Assembly (NCBI RefSeq): GCF_025340265.1
Contig: NZ_CP022707.1
Span: 2,108,501-2,172,500 of the forward strand
From: Novosphingobium sp. 9
GTDB taxonomy: Bacteria > Pseudomonadota > Alphaproteobacteria > Sphingomonadales > Sphingomonadaceae
Length of the DNA: 64,000 nt
Direction of reading: 5' to 3'
Notes under the pieces: model-generated
What the model was told of the DNA's origin: nothing
The model's database searches: none
Seen by the model: the letters and a program-made list of their open reading frames with translations, nothing else
Shown: one piece after another, positions 19,421 to 31,163 of the stretch
Layout of the letters: each line of letters begins with the position of its first letter
Position numbering within the stretch: the first letter of the stretch is position 1
Translations under genes and position numbers: made by a program

Positions 19421-20804
19421 TGAAGCAGGCGATTTCGGTGGCGGCCCTTGTGGCCGCCACCCTCGTCGCGAGCCCCGCCCTCGCGCAAGAGCAACAACAA
19501 ACACCGGAGAGCGATGCGACTGCAGCAGCGGGAGAGGCCGCAGTCCAGTCCGGTGACGCCAATGCAGGAGGACACCTGCTGGGAGACTGGGGCGGCGTCA
19601 GAACCGACCTGTCCGACAAGGGAATCGATATTTCGGCGGGATACCTCTCGGAAACGGGAAGCGTGGTTTCCGGCGGCCTGAAGCACGGCACGGCCTATGC
19701 CGACCAGTTGAAGTTGCAGGCCGATATCGACCTGCAGAAACTGGTAAACCTGCGCGGATGGAGCATCCATGGGCAACTCGTTTCACGCCATGGCGTGAGC
19801 GCGAGCGCTAAGTACCTTGGCGACGACCTTGGTGCGGTGCAGGAAATCTACGGTGCGACCGGCAATGCCGATATCCACCTCGGGCACCTCTATCTGGAGC
19901 ATATCGCATCCGGTGGCGGCTTCACGCTCGACGAGAAGATCGGCCGCATCCCGGTGGGCGAGGATTTCAACACTTCTCCGCTCTACTGCGGCTTCCTTTC
20001 GCTGGGGATATGTCCGCAGCCGCGCGGGCAGTCGATCGACCAGAGCTATTCGCTCAATCCCAGCGCCACCTGGGGCGGACGGATCAAGGCCGCGACGGCC
20101 AACTGGTACGTTCAGGCCGGTGCCTATCAGATACGCCCACGCTACGGCGGCCCCGATGGCTTCGACTGGGGTTGGTCGCACACGATCGGCACCGAGATAC
20201 CCATCGAGGCCGGTTGGACGCCCCGCTTCGGCCCAATGCGCTTCAGGGCCACTACAAGCTGGGCGGAACCTACGATACCAGCGACCGTCCCGACCTGCGC
20301 ACCGGATACAGCGATCATGACCATTCGCTCTCGCTCTATGCCAGCTTCGACCAGATGCTGGTGCGGACGGGCAAGAACGGCACGGACGGACTGATGGTGC
20401 TGGGCGGATGGACCCATGCCAACCGGCATACGGCAATCTTCCGCGACTATGCCTTTGCAGGCCTCGTCGCCAAGGGCGTGATCCCATCGCGTCCCGCAGA
20501 CAGCATCGAGGCGATGGTGACGCATGGCTGGATCAGCCAGTCGCTCACCAATGCGCAGGAACTGGCACTCGCCGCCGGAGAGGAACTGCCGACCGGGTTC
20601 CCGCCCGCACCGGGTTCGTTCAACGGCCCGGCGACAGCACCCGGTATGCAAACGTCCACGACGACCTATGAACTGGGCTATGCCTTCTCGATCAAGAGCG
20701 GGTTCACGGTCACGCCTGACGTCCAGTACGTCGTGCAACCGGGGGCCACCACAGCGGTGCGCAATGCGCTGGTGCTGGGCGGCCGGGTCCAGATCGACCT
20801 GTAA
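19420..20804 (+). pseudogene. oprB: Carbohydrate-selective porin OprB family, interrupted by a 1-base frameshift
   Basis: The joined frames encode an outer-membrane porin of about 461 residues. A signal peptide ends ASPALAQ (residues 17-23), then the family opening GDWGGVRTDLSDKGID, and beta-strand-like repeats to the last strand NALVLGGRVQIDL, which ends in a leucine rather than the common terminal aromatic. OprB porins let glucose and related sugars through the outer membrane. The ATG overlaps the gcd stop by one base, so it supplies substrate to the periplasmic oxidation step. The frame breaks at CCC 20232-20234; one extra C restores GPNALQGHYKLGG. A strong hairpin follows the stop. Confidence 0.85.
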
Positions 20805-20809
20805 TTTCG

Positions 20810-20850
20810 AAAGGGGGCGCGAGACCGGTTCCGTCTCGCGCCCCTTTTCT
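20810..20850. terminator. Bidirectional rho-independent terminator between oprB and pgm
   Basis: A 16-base stem (20810-20825 with 20833-20848, one G-T wobble) with a 7-base loop ends in TTTT on the plus strand and in TTT on the complement. It sits between two convergent stops and can serve both genes. Confidence 0.9.
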
Positions 20851-20855
20851 CAGGA

Positions 20856-22520
<1,665 letters not shown>

Positions 22521-22594
22521 TTACGGTTATCGGATTAAGAAATCCGCCATTGCATTGTTCCTCCGACATTACTTTCGATGGTGACGCCGTGAAG

Positions 22595-23140
22595 TCAAAT
22601 CCTCGTCGGCAGAGGCGAACCGGCGCGCAGGACGGGCGGAACGACGCGGGCCAGTGCTTCCCATGATGGATAAGGCCCGATTGCCCTTTCACGCCTGATA
22701 TGCGCGGTGAGCCCGATGGTCATCACGACCAGCTGTATCCAGCTCGGCATACGCTGCATGATAGCGTAGGCCAGCATGTCGATGTCCGTGAACGCAAACC
22801 TGTAGCAGTGCGCCAGAACGGCGATGATCTGCGCGGCGCCCAGCCACAGGGGATAGACCCGGTTCGCCCTCATCGCGACAACGAATATCGCGGCCATGAC
22901 CCAGAGATCGTTCAGGAAATGCCCGATGTTGCCGCGATCAATCACGATACCCGGCTGACCGAAAATGCCGTGATAGGCAAAATCGAAACCGATCATTCCC
23001 AGCAGGATCGATGACAGCCAACGTTCCGGCGCGGCGCCGCGCCGGAACGAGACTATCACCAGAACGACAAGGCCGAACCACTGGAACCAGGCCCTGATGA
23101 ACCAGAGCGTCTCAAGCATAAAGGCCTGCCAGAACTCCAC
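22595..23140 (-). CDS. Multi-pass membrane protein of unknown function
   Basis: The 181-residue product begins with GTG at 23140 (MEFWQAFML). About five hydrophobic segments are visible, around residues 10-34, 42-60, 76-95, 98-117 and 133-148, so it is an inner-membrane protein. No catalytic motif or known family is recognised. It lies 21 bases after the preceding 112-residue gene and looks like the last member of the cassette headed by the LuxR-type regulator. Composition matches the neighbours. Confidence 0.65.
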   Translation of the reverse strand: MEFWQAFMLETLWFIRAWFQWFGLVVLVIVSFRRGAAPERWLSSILLGMIGFDFAYHGIFGQPGIVIDRGNIGHFLNDLWVMAAIFVVAMRANRVYPLWLGAAQIIAVLAHCYRFAFTDIDMLAYAIMQRMPSWIQLVVMTIGLTAHIRRERAIGPYPSWEALARVVPPVLRAGSPLPTRI

Positions 23141-23161
23141 GGTTCGCCCCAGGCCTGAACG

Positions 23162-23500
23162 TCAGGCAGCGTCGCGCAGCAGGGAATCGTCCAGCAGGCC
23201 GGTATTGTCCGGGCAATTGCCGTCTTCGTCGCCACTCGCCCGCAATTCGCGGTTGAGGTCGAAAAGTTCGCGATGGATTTTGAGCATATCGGTCTGCGAG
23301 GCGAGCAGCGTGCGCTGGGTCTTTGCCAGCCGCAAAAGCGCCGCCTGGCCGGTATAGGCCGCCACGCCTTCCGTCTGGCGCGCCAGCAGCATCGTTTCCA
23401 TCAGACGGGTGGATGCGAGCAGCGCCTGATCGAGCGACAGTTCGGCTTCGGGAAGCTGGCGACCAATACGGGCGCTGGCAACGGCAAGAGTCATCGTCAT
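23162..23500 (-). CDS. Small helical protein of unknown function
   Basis: From ATG 23500 the product is 112 residues. A long alanine- and leucine-rich helical stretch runs from about residue 8 to 88, followed by an acidic tail (DEDGNCPDNTG). There is no clear signal peptide or membrane span. The ribosome site GGGGGA precedes the ATG; the longer upstream frame is not credible. It is placed between the LuxR-type gene and the membrane protein gene on the same strand. The role is unknown. Confidence 0.55.
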   Translation of the reverse strand: MTMTLAVASARIGRQLPEAELSLDQALLASTRLMETMLLARQTEGVAAYTGQAALLRLAKTQRTLLASQTDMLKIHRELFDLNRELRASGDEDGNCPDNTGLLDDSLLRDAA

Positions 23501-23599
23501 AAAAGTCCCCCGGCAAACACGGCTCGTCCGCATTGCCCCCAACCAGAAAGAGGGAAGGCTGGCCCGGCTTCCAAAACAAGCGAACATCCGCCGACACGA

Positions 23600-24106
23600 T
23601 CATGTCAGATCGCTGAGAGCCCGCACGACGGTCAATCCCAAGACCGCCGTCAACAGCATCCCCATTGCGATCATGACCATGGCAGCAGTCCGGTTCAATC
23701 GTCCGGCCGGTCCATCGAGCACCTTCGGGACGATCCGCCCATCCAGTCCGGAACCGGGCATCTCGTCCTGCCATTGAGGAACCACAGTTGCCGGGGTTTG
23801 GTTAACCTGAGGAATCTTATCTGGTACTGGATTACAGGCTTCTTCCATCTCCGTCAGGTATTGTCGGTAAACGCGCGCCAGTTCGTTACGCGGCGGAGAT
23901 CCCGAACGACTACGCACACCCTCGATACGCTGGTTGACGGCGCTCTCGGAAATGCCGAGTTCCCAGGCGATTTCCTTGCTGGTGCGGTTTTCGGCCACGA
24001 AGCGCAGAACTTCGTGCTGTTTTGCTGTCAGTTCCGGAAGAAGAACGCGGATGCGACTCGTCGCGTCGTCCTGCACGCCGCGACTGTCCTGCCCGCCATT
24101 ATCCAT
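23600..24106 (-). CDS. LuxR-type helix-turn-helix protein with C-terminal membrane anchor
   Basis: The 168-residue protein has a LuxR/FixJ-type DNA-binding domain near residues 27-70: LTAKQHEVLRFVAENRTSKEIA, then the recognition helix with SESAVNQRI. It has no receiver or ligand domain in front. A proline-rich linker is followed by one membrane span near residues 141-162 (AAMVMIAMGMLLTAVLGL), so the DNA-binding domain should be tethered to the membrane, facing the cytoplasm. ATG 24106 is preferred, GTG 24109 is possible. It lies 99 bases before the small helical protein gene. Confidence 0.75.
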   Translation of the reverse strand: MDNGGQDSRGVQDDATSRIRVLLPELTAKQHEVLRFVAENRTSKEIAWELGISESAVNQRIEGVRSRSGSPPRNELARVYRQYLTEMEEACNPVPDKIPQVNQTPATVVPQWQDEMPGSGLDGRIVPKVLDGPAGRLNRTAAMVMIAMGMLLTAVLGLTVVRALSDLT

Positions 24107-24256
24107 CACTCAGATCAAGCCTCACTTCACGCTGCCGCTCCCCCCGGTTCGGCTAACGAGTTGTGAACTATACGCTTGTTTCTGTTAACCTATCAAGTCA
24201 ATGCGCACACCCCGCGATCAAAGCGACCGTTGGGCGTGGCTGTCGTCACTCTGCGG

Positions 24257-26059
24257 TCACTCTTCGCCCATGCGCAGTGCGGCGATGAAGGCTTCCTGCG
24301 GAATCTGGACGTTGCCATATTCGCGCATGCGCTTCTTGCCTTCCTTCTGCTTTTCCAGAAGCTTCTTCTTGCGGGTAATATCACCGCCATAGCACTTGGC
24401 AGTCACGTCCTTGCGCATCGCCGAAATCGTCTCGCGCGCGATCACCTTGGCGCCGATAGCGGCCTGGATCGGGATCTTGAACATGTGGCGCGGGATCAGG
24501 TCTTTCAGACGCTCCACCAGCGCACGGCCGCGCGGCTCTGCCTGGCTGCGGTGAACCACCATCGACAGCGCATCGACCGGCTCGTTGTTGACGAGGATGT
24601 TCATCATCACGAGGTCACCCTCCTGAAGGCCGATCTGCTCGTAGTCGAAGCTGGCATAGCCGCGGCTGATCGACTTCAGGCGGTCGTAGAAGTCGAACAC
24701 GACCTCGTTGAGCGGCAGTTCATACGTCACCTGCGCACGGCCGCCGACATAGGTCAGGTCCTTCTGAATGCCACGGCGGTCCTGACAGAGCTTCAGGATC
24801 GAGCCGAGGTATTCGTCCGGCGTGTAGATCACCGCCTTGATCCACGGCTCTTCCATGAAGTCGATCTTCACCGGATCGGGCATGTCGGCCGGGTTATGCA
24901 GTTCCTTCACGCTGCCGTCGGTCATCGTCAGTCGATAAACCACCGAGGGCGCGGTGGTGATGAGATCGAGGTCATACTCGCGGCTCAGGCGCTCCTGAAT
25001 GATTTCAAGGTGCAGCAGGCCGAGGAAGCCACAGCGGAAGCCGAAGCCCAGTGCCGCGCTCGATTCCATCTCGAAGCTGAAGGAGGCATCGTTCAGGCGC
25101 AGCTTGCCGATCGATTCGCGCAGCTTCTCGAAGTCGTTGGCATCGACCGGGAAGAGGCCGCAGAACACCACGGACTGCACTTCCTTGTAGCCCGGCAGGG
25201 CCTCGGTCGCGCCCTGCTTTACGGTTGTGATCGTGTCACCGACCTTGGCCTGCTCCACTTCCTTGATCTGCGCGGTAATGAAGCCGATCTCACCGGGGCC
25301 GAGTTCGGGCAGATCGATGCGCTTGGGCGTGAAGCAGCCCACGCGATCGACCAGATGGTCGGTGCCGCCCTGCATGAACTTGACCGGCAGCCCCTTCTTG
25401 ATGACGCCGTCGATCACGCGCACCAGAATGACGACACCGAGATAAGGGTCGTACCAGGAATCGACCAGCATGGCCTTGAGCGGCGCATTGCGATCGCCCT
25501 TGGGCGCCGGAATCTTGGCGACGACGGCTTCGAGAATCTCGTCGATACCGATGCCCGACTTGGCCGAGGCCATGACGGCTTCGGACGCATCGATGCCGAT
25601 CACTTCCTCGATCTCGTTGCGCACCTTTTCCGGTTCGGCAGCTGGCAGATCGATCTTGTTGATGACAGGCACGATCTCGTGATCATGCTCGATCGACTGG
25701 TAGACGTTCGCCAGCGTCTGCGCTTCCACGCCCTGCGCGGCGTCGACCACCAGCAGCGCGCCTTCACACGCGGCAAGACTGCGCGACACTTCGTAAGCAA
25801 AGTCGACGTGGCCCGGCGTGTCCATGAGGTTCAGCTCATAAGTCACACCATCCGATGCCGTGTAGTTAAGACGCACCGTCTGCGCCTTGATGGTAATCCC
25901 GCGCTCCTTCTCGATATCCATGTTATCGAGCACCTGCGCACTCATCTCGCGGTCGGAGAGGCCTCCGGTGCGCTGGATCAGGCGGTCGGCAAGTGTCGAC
26001 TTACCGTGGTCGATATGGGCAATGATCGAGAAATTTCGGATCTGGGCGAGGTCTGTCAT
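24257..26059 (-). CDS. lepA: Elongation factor 4 (LepA)
   Basis: LepA is a translational GTPase that acts on stalled or back-translocated ribosomes. From ATG 26059 the product is 600 residues, the usual length. The G1 motif AHIDHGKST lies at residues 14-22, then DTPGHVDF (G3) and NKIDLP (G4). The family-specific C-terminal domain is present and ends with a lysine-rich [15 protein letters not shown] region. An in-frame ATG at 26086 would add nine residues and is less likely. It is 32 bases downstream of the GGDEF-EAL gene on the same strand. Confidence 0.96.
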   Translation of the reverse strand: MTDLAQIRNFSIIAHIDHGKSTLADRLIQRTGGLSDREMSAQVLDNMDIEKERGITIKAQTVRLNYTASDGVTYELNLMDTPGHVDFAYEVSRSLAACEGALLVVDAAQGVEAQTLANVYQSIEHDHEIVPVINKIDLPAAEPEKVRNEIEEVIGIDASEAVMASAKSGIGIDEILEAVVAKIPAPKGDRNAPLKAMLVDSWYDPYLGVVILVRVIDGVIKKGLPVKFMQGGTDHLVDRVGCFTPKRIDLPELGPGEIGFITAQIKEVEQAKVGDTITTVKQGATEALPGYKEVQSVVFCGLFPVDANDFEKLRESIGKLRLNDASFSFEMESSAALGFGFRCGFLGLLHLEIIQERLSREYDLDLITTAPSVVYRLTMTDGSVKELHNPADMPDPVKIDFMEEPWIKAVIYTPDEYLGSILKLCQDRRGIQKDLTYVGGRAQVTYELPLNEVVFDFYDRLKSISRGYASFDYEQIGLQEGDLVMMNILVNNEPVDALSMVVHRSQAEPRGRALVERLKDLIPRHMFKIPIQAAIGAKVIARETISAMRKDVTAKCYGGDITRKKKLLEKQKEGKKRMREYGNVQIPQEAFIAALRMGEE

Positions 26060-26091
26060 GAAAGCGCCGTTAGCAGCGCTTTTCATCGCTG

Positions 26092-28760
26092 TCAGCCTGC
26101 CTTGAGCAAGACACCCGCATTGGGCCTTACCGCAGGGGCCGCAACCGCGCTAAACTGCACCGATCCTGTCTCGTCCACATCAAGCGCCTTGCCGAATTTC
26201 ACGCCAATCCGGTCTTCGTGGCACCATCTGGTCTGTGCCTTCACGCTCAGCCCATCGGCCAGGTGAATGACGAAAGGCGTGCCTTCCGGAACGTTCCATA
26301 GCCCTTCTATCATAGCACCGGTTGGAGAGATGTTGCGGATAGTGCCATCGTAGCGATGCTCACCATGTTCCAGCACGACCTTGCGCAACATGGTCTGGCG
26401 CGGCGCACGCGCAGAGCGCGGCCCCTGCGCGATGGCGGACAGCCCCATCGCCAGGCGGCGTGCCGCTGCCTTGGCATCAAGCGGACGTTCGTAGATGAAG
26501 CCCTGGACATGGCTGCACCCCAGCCGCCGAACGAGATCAAGTTCGTCGAGCGTCTCGACGCCTTCCGCCGTGGTCTCCATGCCAAGCGCCTCGGCGAGAT
26601 TGACGATCGAAGCGATGATCGCCCCATTACGGCTCCCCTCCATCGTAGCACCGCGCACGAAGCTCTGGTCGATCTTGATCTTGTCGAACGGCGCCTTCTT
26701 CAGATAGCCGAGCGAGGAATAGCCGGTGCCGAAGTCGTCCAGCGCCAGCCTTACGCCGATGTTCTTCAGGGCGCTGAACATCGCTTCGGTATTCTTGTTC
26801 TCGCCCAGAAATACGCTTTCGGTAATTTCCAGTTCGACCCGATCCGGATCAATGCCGGAGGAAGCGATCGCACTGGCTACGATCGCCGGTAGCACAGGGT
26901 TGGCAAATTGCAGCGGTGACACATTTACGGCGACCCTCACATCACGTGGCCAGCTGGCCAGATCGTGACATGCCGTCCGCAACGCCCATTCGCCGATCTG
27001 GGCGACAAGTCCGACTTCCTCTGCAATCGGCACGAACTTCGCCGGTGAAATGTAGCCCAGTTGTGGATGGTTCCAGCGCAGGAGCGCCTCGAAGCCGGTG
27101 ATCTTTTCCGACATCGTGTGAACCTGCGGCTGATAATGCAGCTCAAATCCGCCCGTCGCGATCGCGTCACGAAGATCCTGCTCGAAACGCTGCCGCTCCT
27201 TGGCGTCCGAATGGAGATCGTCATCATAGAAATGGTGGCGACCTCGCCCGCCGCCCTTGGCCGCATAAAGAGCAAGATCGGCATTTCGAATCAGCTCATC
27301 CGCCGTCACCCCGTCGTCGGGACAGAGGGCAATACCGACAGAAGTGCCGATGATGACCCGCGAACCTTCGATGGAATACGGCTGCGAAATGGTCTCGATG
27401 ATCCGGCGTGCAAGATGGGCAAGTCCTTCACGCTGATGATGACCATGGAGAATGACTTCGAACTCATCACCGCCAAGACGGCCGACACGCCCCATGCTCC
27501 CCACTGTGGAGCGAAGGCGATCGGCCACCTGCACCAGCAGGGCATCACCGGCGGGATGGCCCATCGTATCGTTGACCTGTTTGAAGCGATCGAGATCGAG
27601 CAGGAACACAGCGCAGGCCTTGTTCTCGATCCGTGGCGCAGCGAGCACTTTCTCAAGCCATTCCGACATCTGAAAGCGATTGGCCAGCTTGGTAAGCGAA
27701 TCGAAACGCGCCAGCTGCGTCACATGCTGTTCGGAACGACGGCGCTCGGTAAGATCTGCACCCGAGCCTCGAAAGCCCATGAAGTTGTCGAACTGATCCA
27801 GAACCGGCCTGCCGGTGATCGACCACCAGCGCTCCTCTGCATCGCCCGTCGCTGCCAGCACCGCCAGATCCACAAACGACGAGCGCGTCGAAAGGTGGAA
27901 AACCAGTGTACGTTCGCTTTCCTGCTCCTGCGCATCGAGCATGAACAGCGACGTGAAGGGCCTGCCTGCCAATTCCCCATGCCCACGACCGAGATGCTGC
28001 GCGATTTGCGGCGATACGTAGGTAATCTGCCCACGGCGGTCCGTTTCCCAGAACCAGCCCTGCCCACATTCCTCGAATTCGCTCAGAAGTTCGCCAGCTC
28101 GCGCATGAATGCGATCGTGCTCGATGCGTCGCTCTTCAGCTTCTTTTGATGCCCGTGCATGACGCACAACGCAGTAAAGGCCAAATACGCCACCAAGGAC
28201 CAGCATCAGATATGTCTGCGACGAACCGGCAAACAGCAGTACACCTGTCCATAACCCCAGCGTAGCCGCCACCACGGATGTCAGATTGCCTTCCAGCAAG
28301 GCCACCGCAGCGAGCAGGATCATGACATAAATACTGGTGGTCACGCTCCAGTCGGTATCTGTCCGCATGGTCGTCCAGGTTGCGGTCGCCAGTCCATACA
28401 AGAACATGGGCAAGGCAATCCCTGCAAGCAGAACGGGGTAGCGACGCAGGTCATGGGGCGCGAGGCGGCCTTGCACAGCGGTCAACGCCGGAGCTGACAG
28501 ACACAGCGCAATTGCAGCGCACAGCGCCCAGATGGTCAACGCGCCGGGGGCTCTTGCGCTCGAAGCCCAATGAAAACGGCCATGGCAGACATCGCCAGCG
28601 CCATGGCAGCCCAACGCCGAGGAAGGAAACCGTCTGCCGCTCCAGCCACGACATCCGCCGTTACCCGACGCGCAAAGCTGTTGCGAACGGCTGGCTCATT
28701 GTGGGATGGCTGATCATCAGGCAGGATCGCGGCCGCCAGATCACTCCGCCGTACATCCAA
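26092..28760 (-). CDS. Membrane PAS-GGDEF-EAL-PilZ cyclic di-GMP protein, N-terminus broken by a 1-base frameshift
   Basis: The order is: about six membrane segments, a PAS-like domain ([17 protein letters not shown]), GGDEF (RLGGDEFEV), EAL ([34 protein letters not shown]) and a C-terminal PilZ-like domain (NISPTG). The cyclase and phosphodiesterase residues look intact, so it may make and break cyclic di-GMP; the PilZ arginine motif is not clear. The run GGGGG 28546-28550 seems one base short: adding one joins a first membrane span ([19 protein letters not shown]) in the other frame to [11 protein letters not shown]. The true start is then uncertain, at or after the TTG at 28760. Without repair the frame begins near 28614. 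Confidence 0.85.
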
Positions 28761-28960
28761 AATCCGGTCTGGAGAGCCACCGGAATCTTGGTGGCTCTCC
28801 GCTTGAGCAGCGTCAACAGCGCCTGCTTTGCGGGACCTGCTATTACCTGCCGGATTCTGCTTCTAGCCATGCGCGTCACTATGCCGGAAACGCCCTTGCC
28901 ATCCGGTTAAACATACGAAGCAAACGGCCGGTAAATCTGCATGTTCCAAGGCCACTCACA

Positions 28961-29001
28961 TCAAAGGCCGAAGCTTCCTCATGGAAAGCTTCGGCCTTTG
29001 A
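28961..29001 (-). terminator. Strong inverted repeat downstream of dnaN, probable terminator
   Basis: A perfect 16-base stem (28961-28976 with 28986-29001) with a 9-base loop lies 46 bases after the dnaN stop. The stem ends in CCTTTGA on the complement; there is no longer T-tract, so efficiency is uncertain, but its size and position fit a terminator. Confidence 0.7.
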
Positions 29002-29047
29002 AATCTCGCATCGTATAATCGCAGCCCGACAATACCGGGCTGGCGTC

Positions 29048-30166
29048 CTAGACGCGCATCGGCATCAGTACGTAAAGCGCCGGGCTCTTTTCATCCTGGC
29101 GGATCAGCGTGGGCGCACCGGCATCGGCCAGATGCAGCTCCACCGTATCGCCATCTATCTGACCGAGGATGTCCTTGAGATAATTGGCGTTAAAGCCAAT
29201 TTCGAAGCCCTCTGCCGAGTAGTCTGCCGGAACTTCCTCAGCTGCCGTGCCGTTGTCCGGCGACGTGACCGAAAGCGTCACCCGGTCCTGCTCCAGCGCC
29301 ATCTTGACCGCACGGGTCTTCTCGGTGGCGATGGTCGCCACGCGGTCCACGCCCTCGAAGAACGACTTGGGGTCGATCTTGAGCAGCTTGTCGTTACCGG
29401 TCGGGATGACACGATTGTAATCGGGGAACGTGCCGTCGATCAGCTTGCTGGTCAGCACCACGCCATGCTCGCCGCCCAGCGTGAAGCGCACCTTGCTGGC
29501 CGAAAGATCGACGAGCACCTTGGTGTCGAGCACTTCCTCGATCAGCTTGCGCAGCTCGGTCACGCATTTGCGCGGCACAATCACGTCCGGCATGCCTTCG
29601 GCCCCATCGGGGCGCGCCAGCGTGAAGCGGGCGAGGCGATGGCCATCCGTTGCCGCAGCCTTCAGCTCGTCCTCGGTGACGTGGAAGAAGATGCCGTTCA
29701 GATAATACCGGGTTTCCTCAGTCGAGATCGCGAAGCGGGTGCGGTCGATCAGCTGCGCCAGCGTGGCCGCCGGAATCTCGAAGCTGGTCGGCAGTTCGCC
29801 TTCGGCGATCATCGGGAAGTCATCGCGCGGCAGCGTCGGCAGCTGGAAGCGGCTGCGCCCGGCCTTCACCACCATGCGCCCTTCGGCGGCATCGAGGTTC
29901 ACCTGGCTGCCATCGGGCAGCTTGCGGGCGATATCGAACAGCAGGTGCGCGGAAACCGTGATGGCGCCTGCCTGTTCGACCGAAACGGCGCCCACCGATT
30001 CGACGACCTGAAGGTCAAGGTCGGTCGCCATGATGCGCAGGGCACCGGCAGACGATGCCTCGATCAGCACGTTCGAGAGGATGGGAATCGTATTGCGGCG
30101 CTCGACGACCGACTGCACGTGGGAAAGACAGCGCAGCAGCGTGGAACGTTCGATAGTGGCCTTCAT
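29048..30166 (-). CDS. dnaN: DNA polymerase III beta subunit (sliding clamp)
   Basis: DnaN forms the ring that holds the replicative polymerase on DNA. The 372-residue product starts MKATIERS with GAGG upstream and shows the three-clamp-domain pattern: ERRNTIPILSNVLIEA near the N-terminus, then ATDGHRLAR in the middle, and the C-terminal end ALYVLMPMRV. The length is normal. It is not next to dnaA or recF here. A strong hairpin follows it, so it is likely transcribed alone. Confidence 0.97.
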   Translation of the reverse strand: MKATIERSTLLRCLSHVQSVVERRNTIPILSNVLIEASSAGALRIMATDLDLQVVESVGAVSVEQAGAITVSAHLLFDIARKLPDGSQVNLDAAEGRMVVKAGRSRFQLPTLPRDDFPMIAEGELPTSFEIPAATLAQLIDRTRFAISTEETRYYLNGIFFHVTEDELKAAATDGHRLARFTLARPDGAEGMPDVIVPRKCVTELRKLIEEVLDTKVLVDLSASKVRFTLGGEHGVVLTSKLIDGTFPDYNRVIPTGNDKLLKIDPKSFFEGVDRVATIATEKTRAVKMALEQDRVTLSVTSPDNGTAAEEVPADYSAEGFEIGFNANYLKDILGQIDGDTVELHLADAGAPTLIRQDEKSPALYVLMPMRV

Positions 30167-30316
30167 GACAGCCTCAGGTCCCCCTTGGTCGGGCTTGGGT
30201 TCAAGAAACCCCGAAAATTGGACCACTATCTCTAGCGCGAGTCAGGCATGCGGCAAGCGCGATGTGGCCTGAAACCTGCGAAACTGGGGATAAATCCGGG
30301 TTTCGCCCCGAAGAGA

Positions 30317-30347
30317 GCGGGTGGAAAGCGATTTCGCCCTCCACCCG
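30317..30347 (-). terminator. Hairpin downstream of fabG, probable terminator
   Basis: Arms CGGGTGGA (30318-30325) and TCCACCCG (30340-30347) pair perfectly, 11 bases after the fabG stop. On the complement the sequence after the stem is CTCTCTTC, only moderately T-rich. Confidence 0.5.
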
Positions 30348-30357
30348 GCCTTTCCGG

Positions 30358-31122
30358 TCAGATCATCACCATGCCGCCGTTGACGTGGATTGTCTGGCCG
30401 GTGACGTAGCCCGCTTCCTTGCTCGCCAGGAATACGGCGGCAGCGGCGATGTCATCGCCCTCGCCCATCCGGCCCATCGGGATGCGACCGTTGAGGGCAT
30501 CTTTCTGGGCATCGGGCAGAACGTCGGTCATCGCGGTGCGGATGAAGCCCGGCGCGATGCAGTTCACGGTAACGTTGCGGCTGGCCAGTTCCTGCGCGAG
30601 GCTCTTGGACATCGCGGTGATGCCGCCCTTGGCCGCGCAGTAGTTCATCTGGCCGGGGTTGCCGGTCGTGCCGACCACCGAGGTCACGTTGATGATACGG
30701 CCGAAGCGCGCCTTCATCATCGGCTTGGTGACGGCGCGCATAAGGCGGAAGGTCGATTCGAGGTTCACGCGGATCACCGCATCCCACTCCTCGTCCTTCA
30801 TGCGCATCGCGAGGTTATCACGCGTAATCCCGGCATTGTTGACGAGAATGTCGATCTTACCGAGCGTCTCCAGCGCGGCGGGCACCAGCTTCTCGACGTC
30901 CTCGGCGCTCGACAGGTTGCAGGCGATGGCGACGTGATCGACATCCTGCAGGTGCTGCGGGGTGTGCTCGACCAGTTCCTCGCGGAAGGCGCGGAGCTTG
31001 TCGGCATTGGAGCCGGAGATCACGAGGCGGGCGCCCTGTGCGGCCAGCGCGCGAGCCACCGACGAGCCGATACCGCCCGAAGCGCCGGTAACGAGGGCGG
31101 TCATTCCGTGAAGATCGAACAT
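30358..31122 (-). CDS. fabG: 3-oxoacyl-[acyl-carrier-protein] reductase
   Basis: FabG reduces 3-oxoacyl-ACP to 3-hydroxyacyl-ACP with NADPH in fatty acid elongation. The 254-residue short-chain dehydrogenase has the cofactor loop TGASGGIG at residues 12-19, NNAG in the core, the catalytic YCAAKGG and the C-terminal HVNGGMVMI ending typical of FabG. It follows fabD by 41 bases on the same strand, a standard fatty-acid synthesis arrangement, which supports FabG over another short-chain dehydrogenase. acpP and fabF are not in the window. Confidence 0.95.
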   Translation of the reverse strand: MFDLHGMTALVTGASGGIGSSVARALAAQGARLVISGSNADKLRAFREELVEHTPQHLQDVDHVAIACNLSSAEDVEKLVPAALETLGKIDILVNNAGITRDNLAMRMKDEEWDAVIRVNLESTFRLMRAVTKPMMKARFGRIINVTSVVGTTGNPGQMNYCAAKGGITAMSKSLAQELASRNVTVNCIAPGFIRTAMTDVLPDAQKDALNGRIPMGRMGEGDDIAAAAVFLASKEAGYVTGQTIHVNGGMVMI

Positions 31123-31163
31123 GGTCTTGGTTCCTCTGGAAAATTCAGTTGCAGGCGAAGCGC

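Noticed and set aside
24176..26266. Very long open frame (696 codons) antisense to lepA
   Set aside because: Arises from codon bias of lepA on the other strand; no signal, domain or start site supports it.
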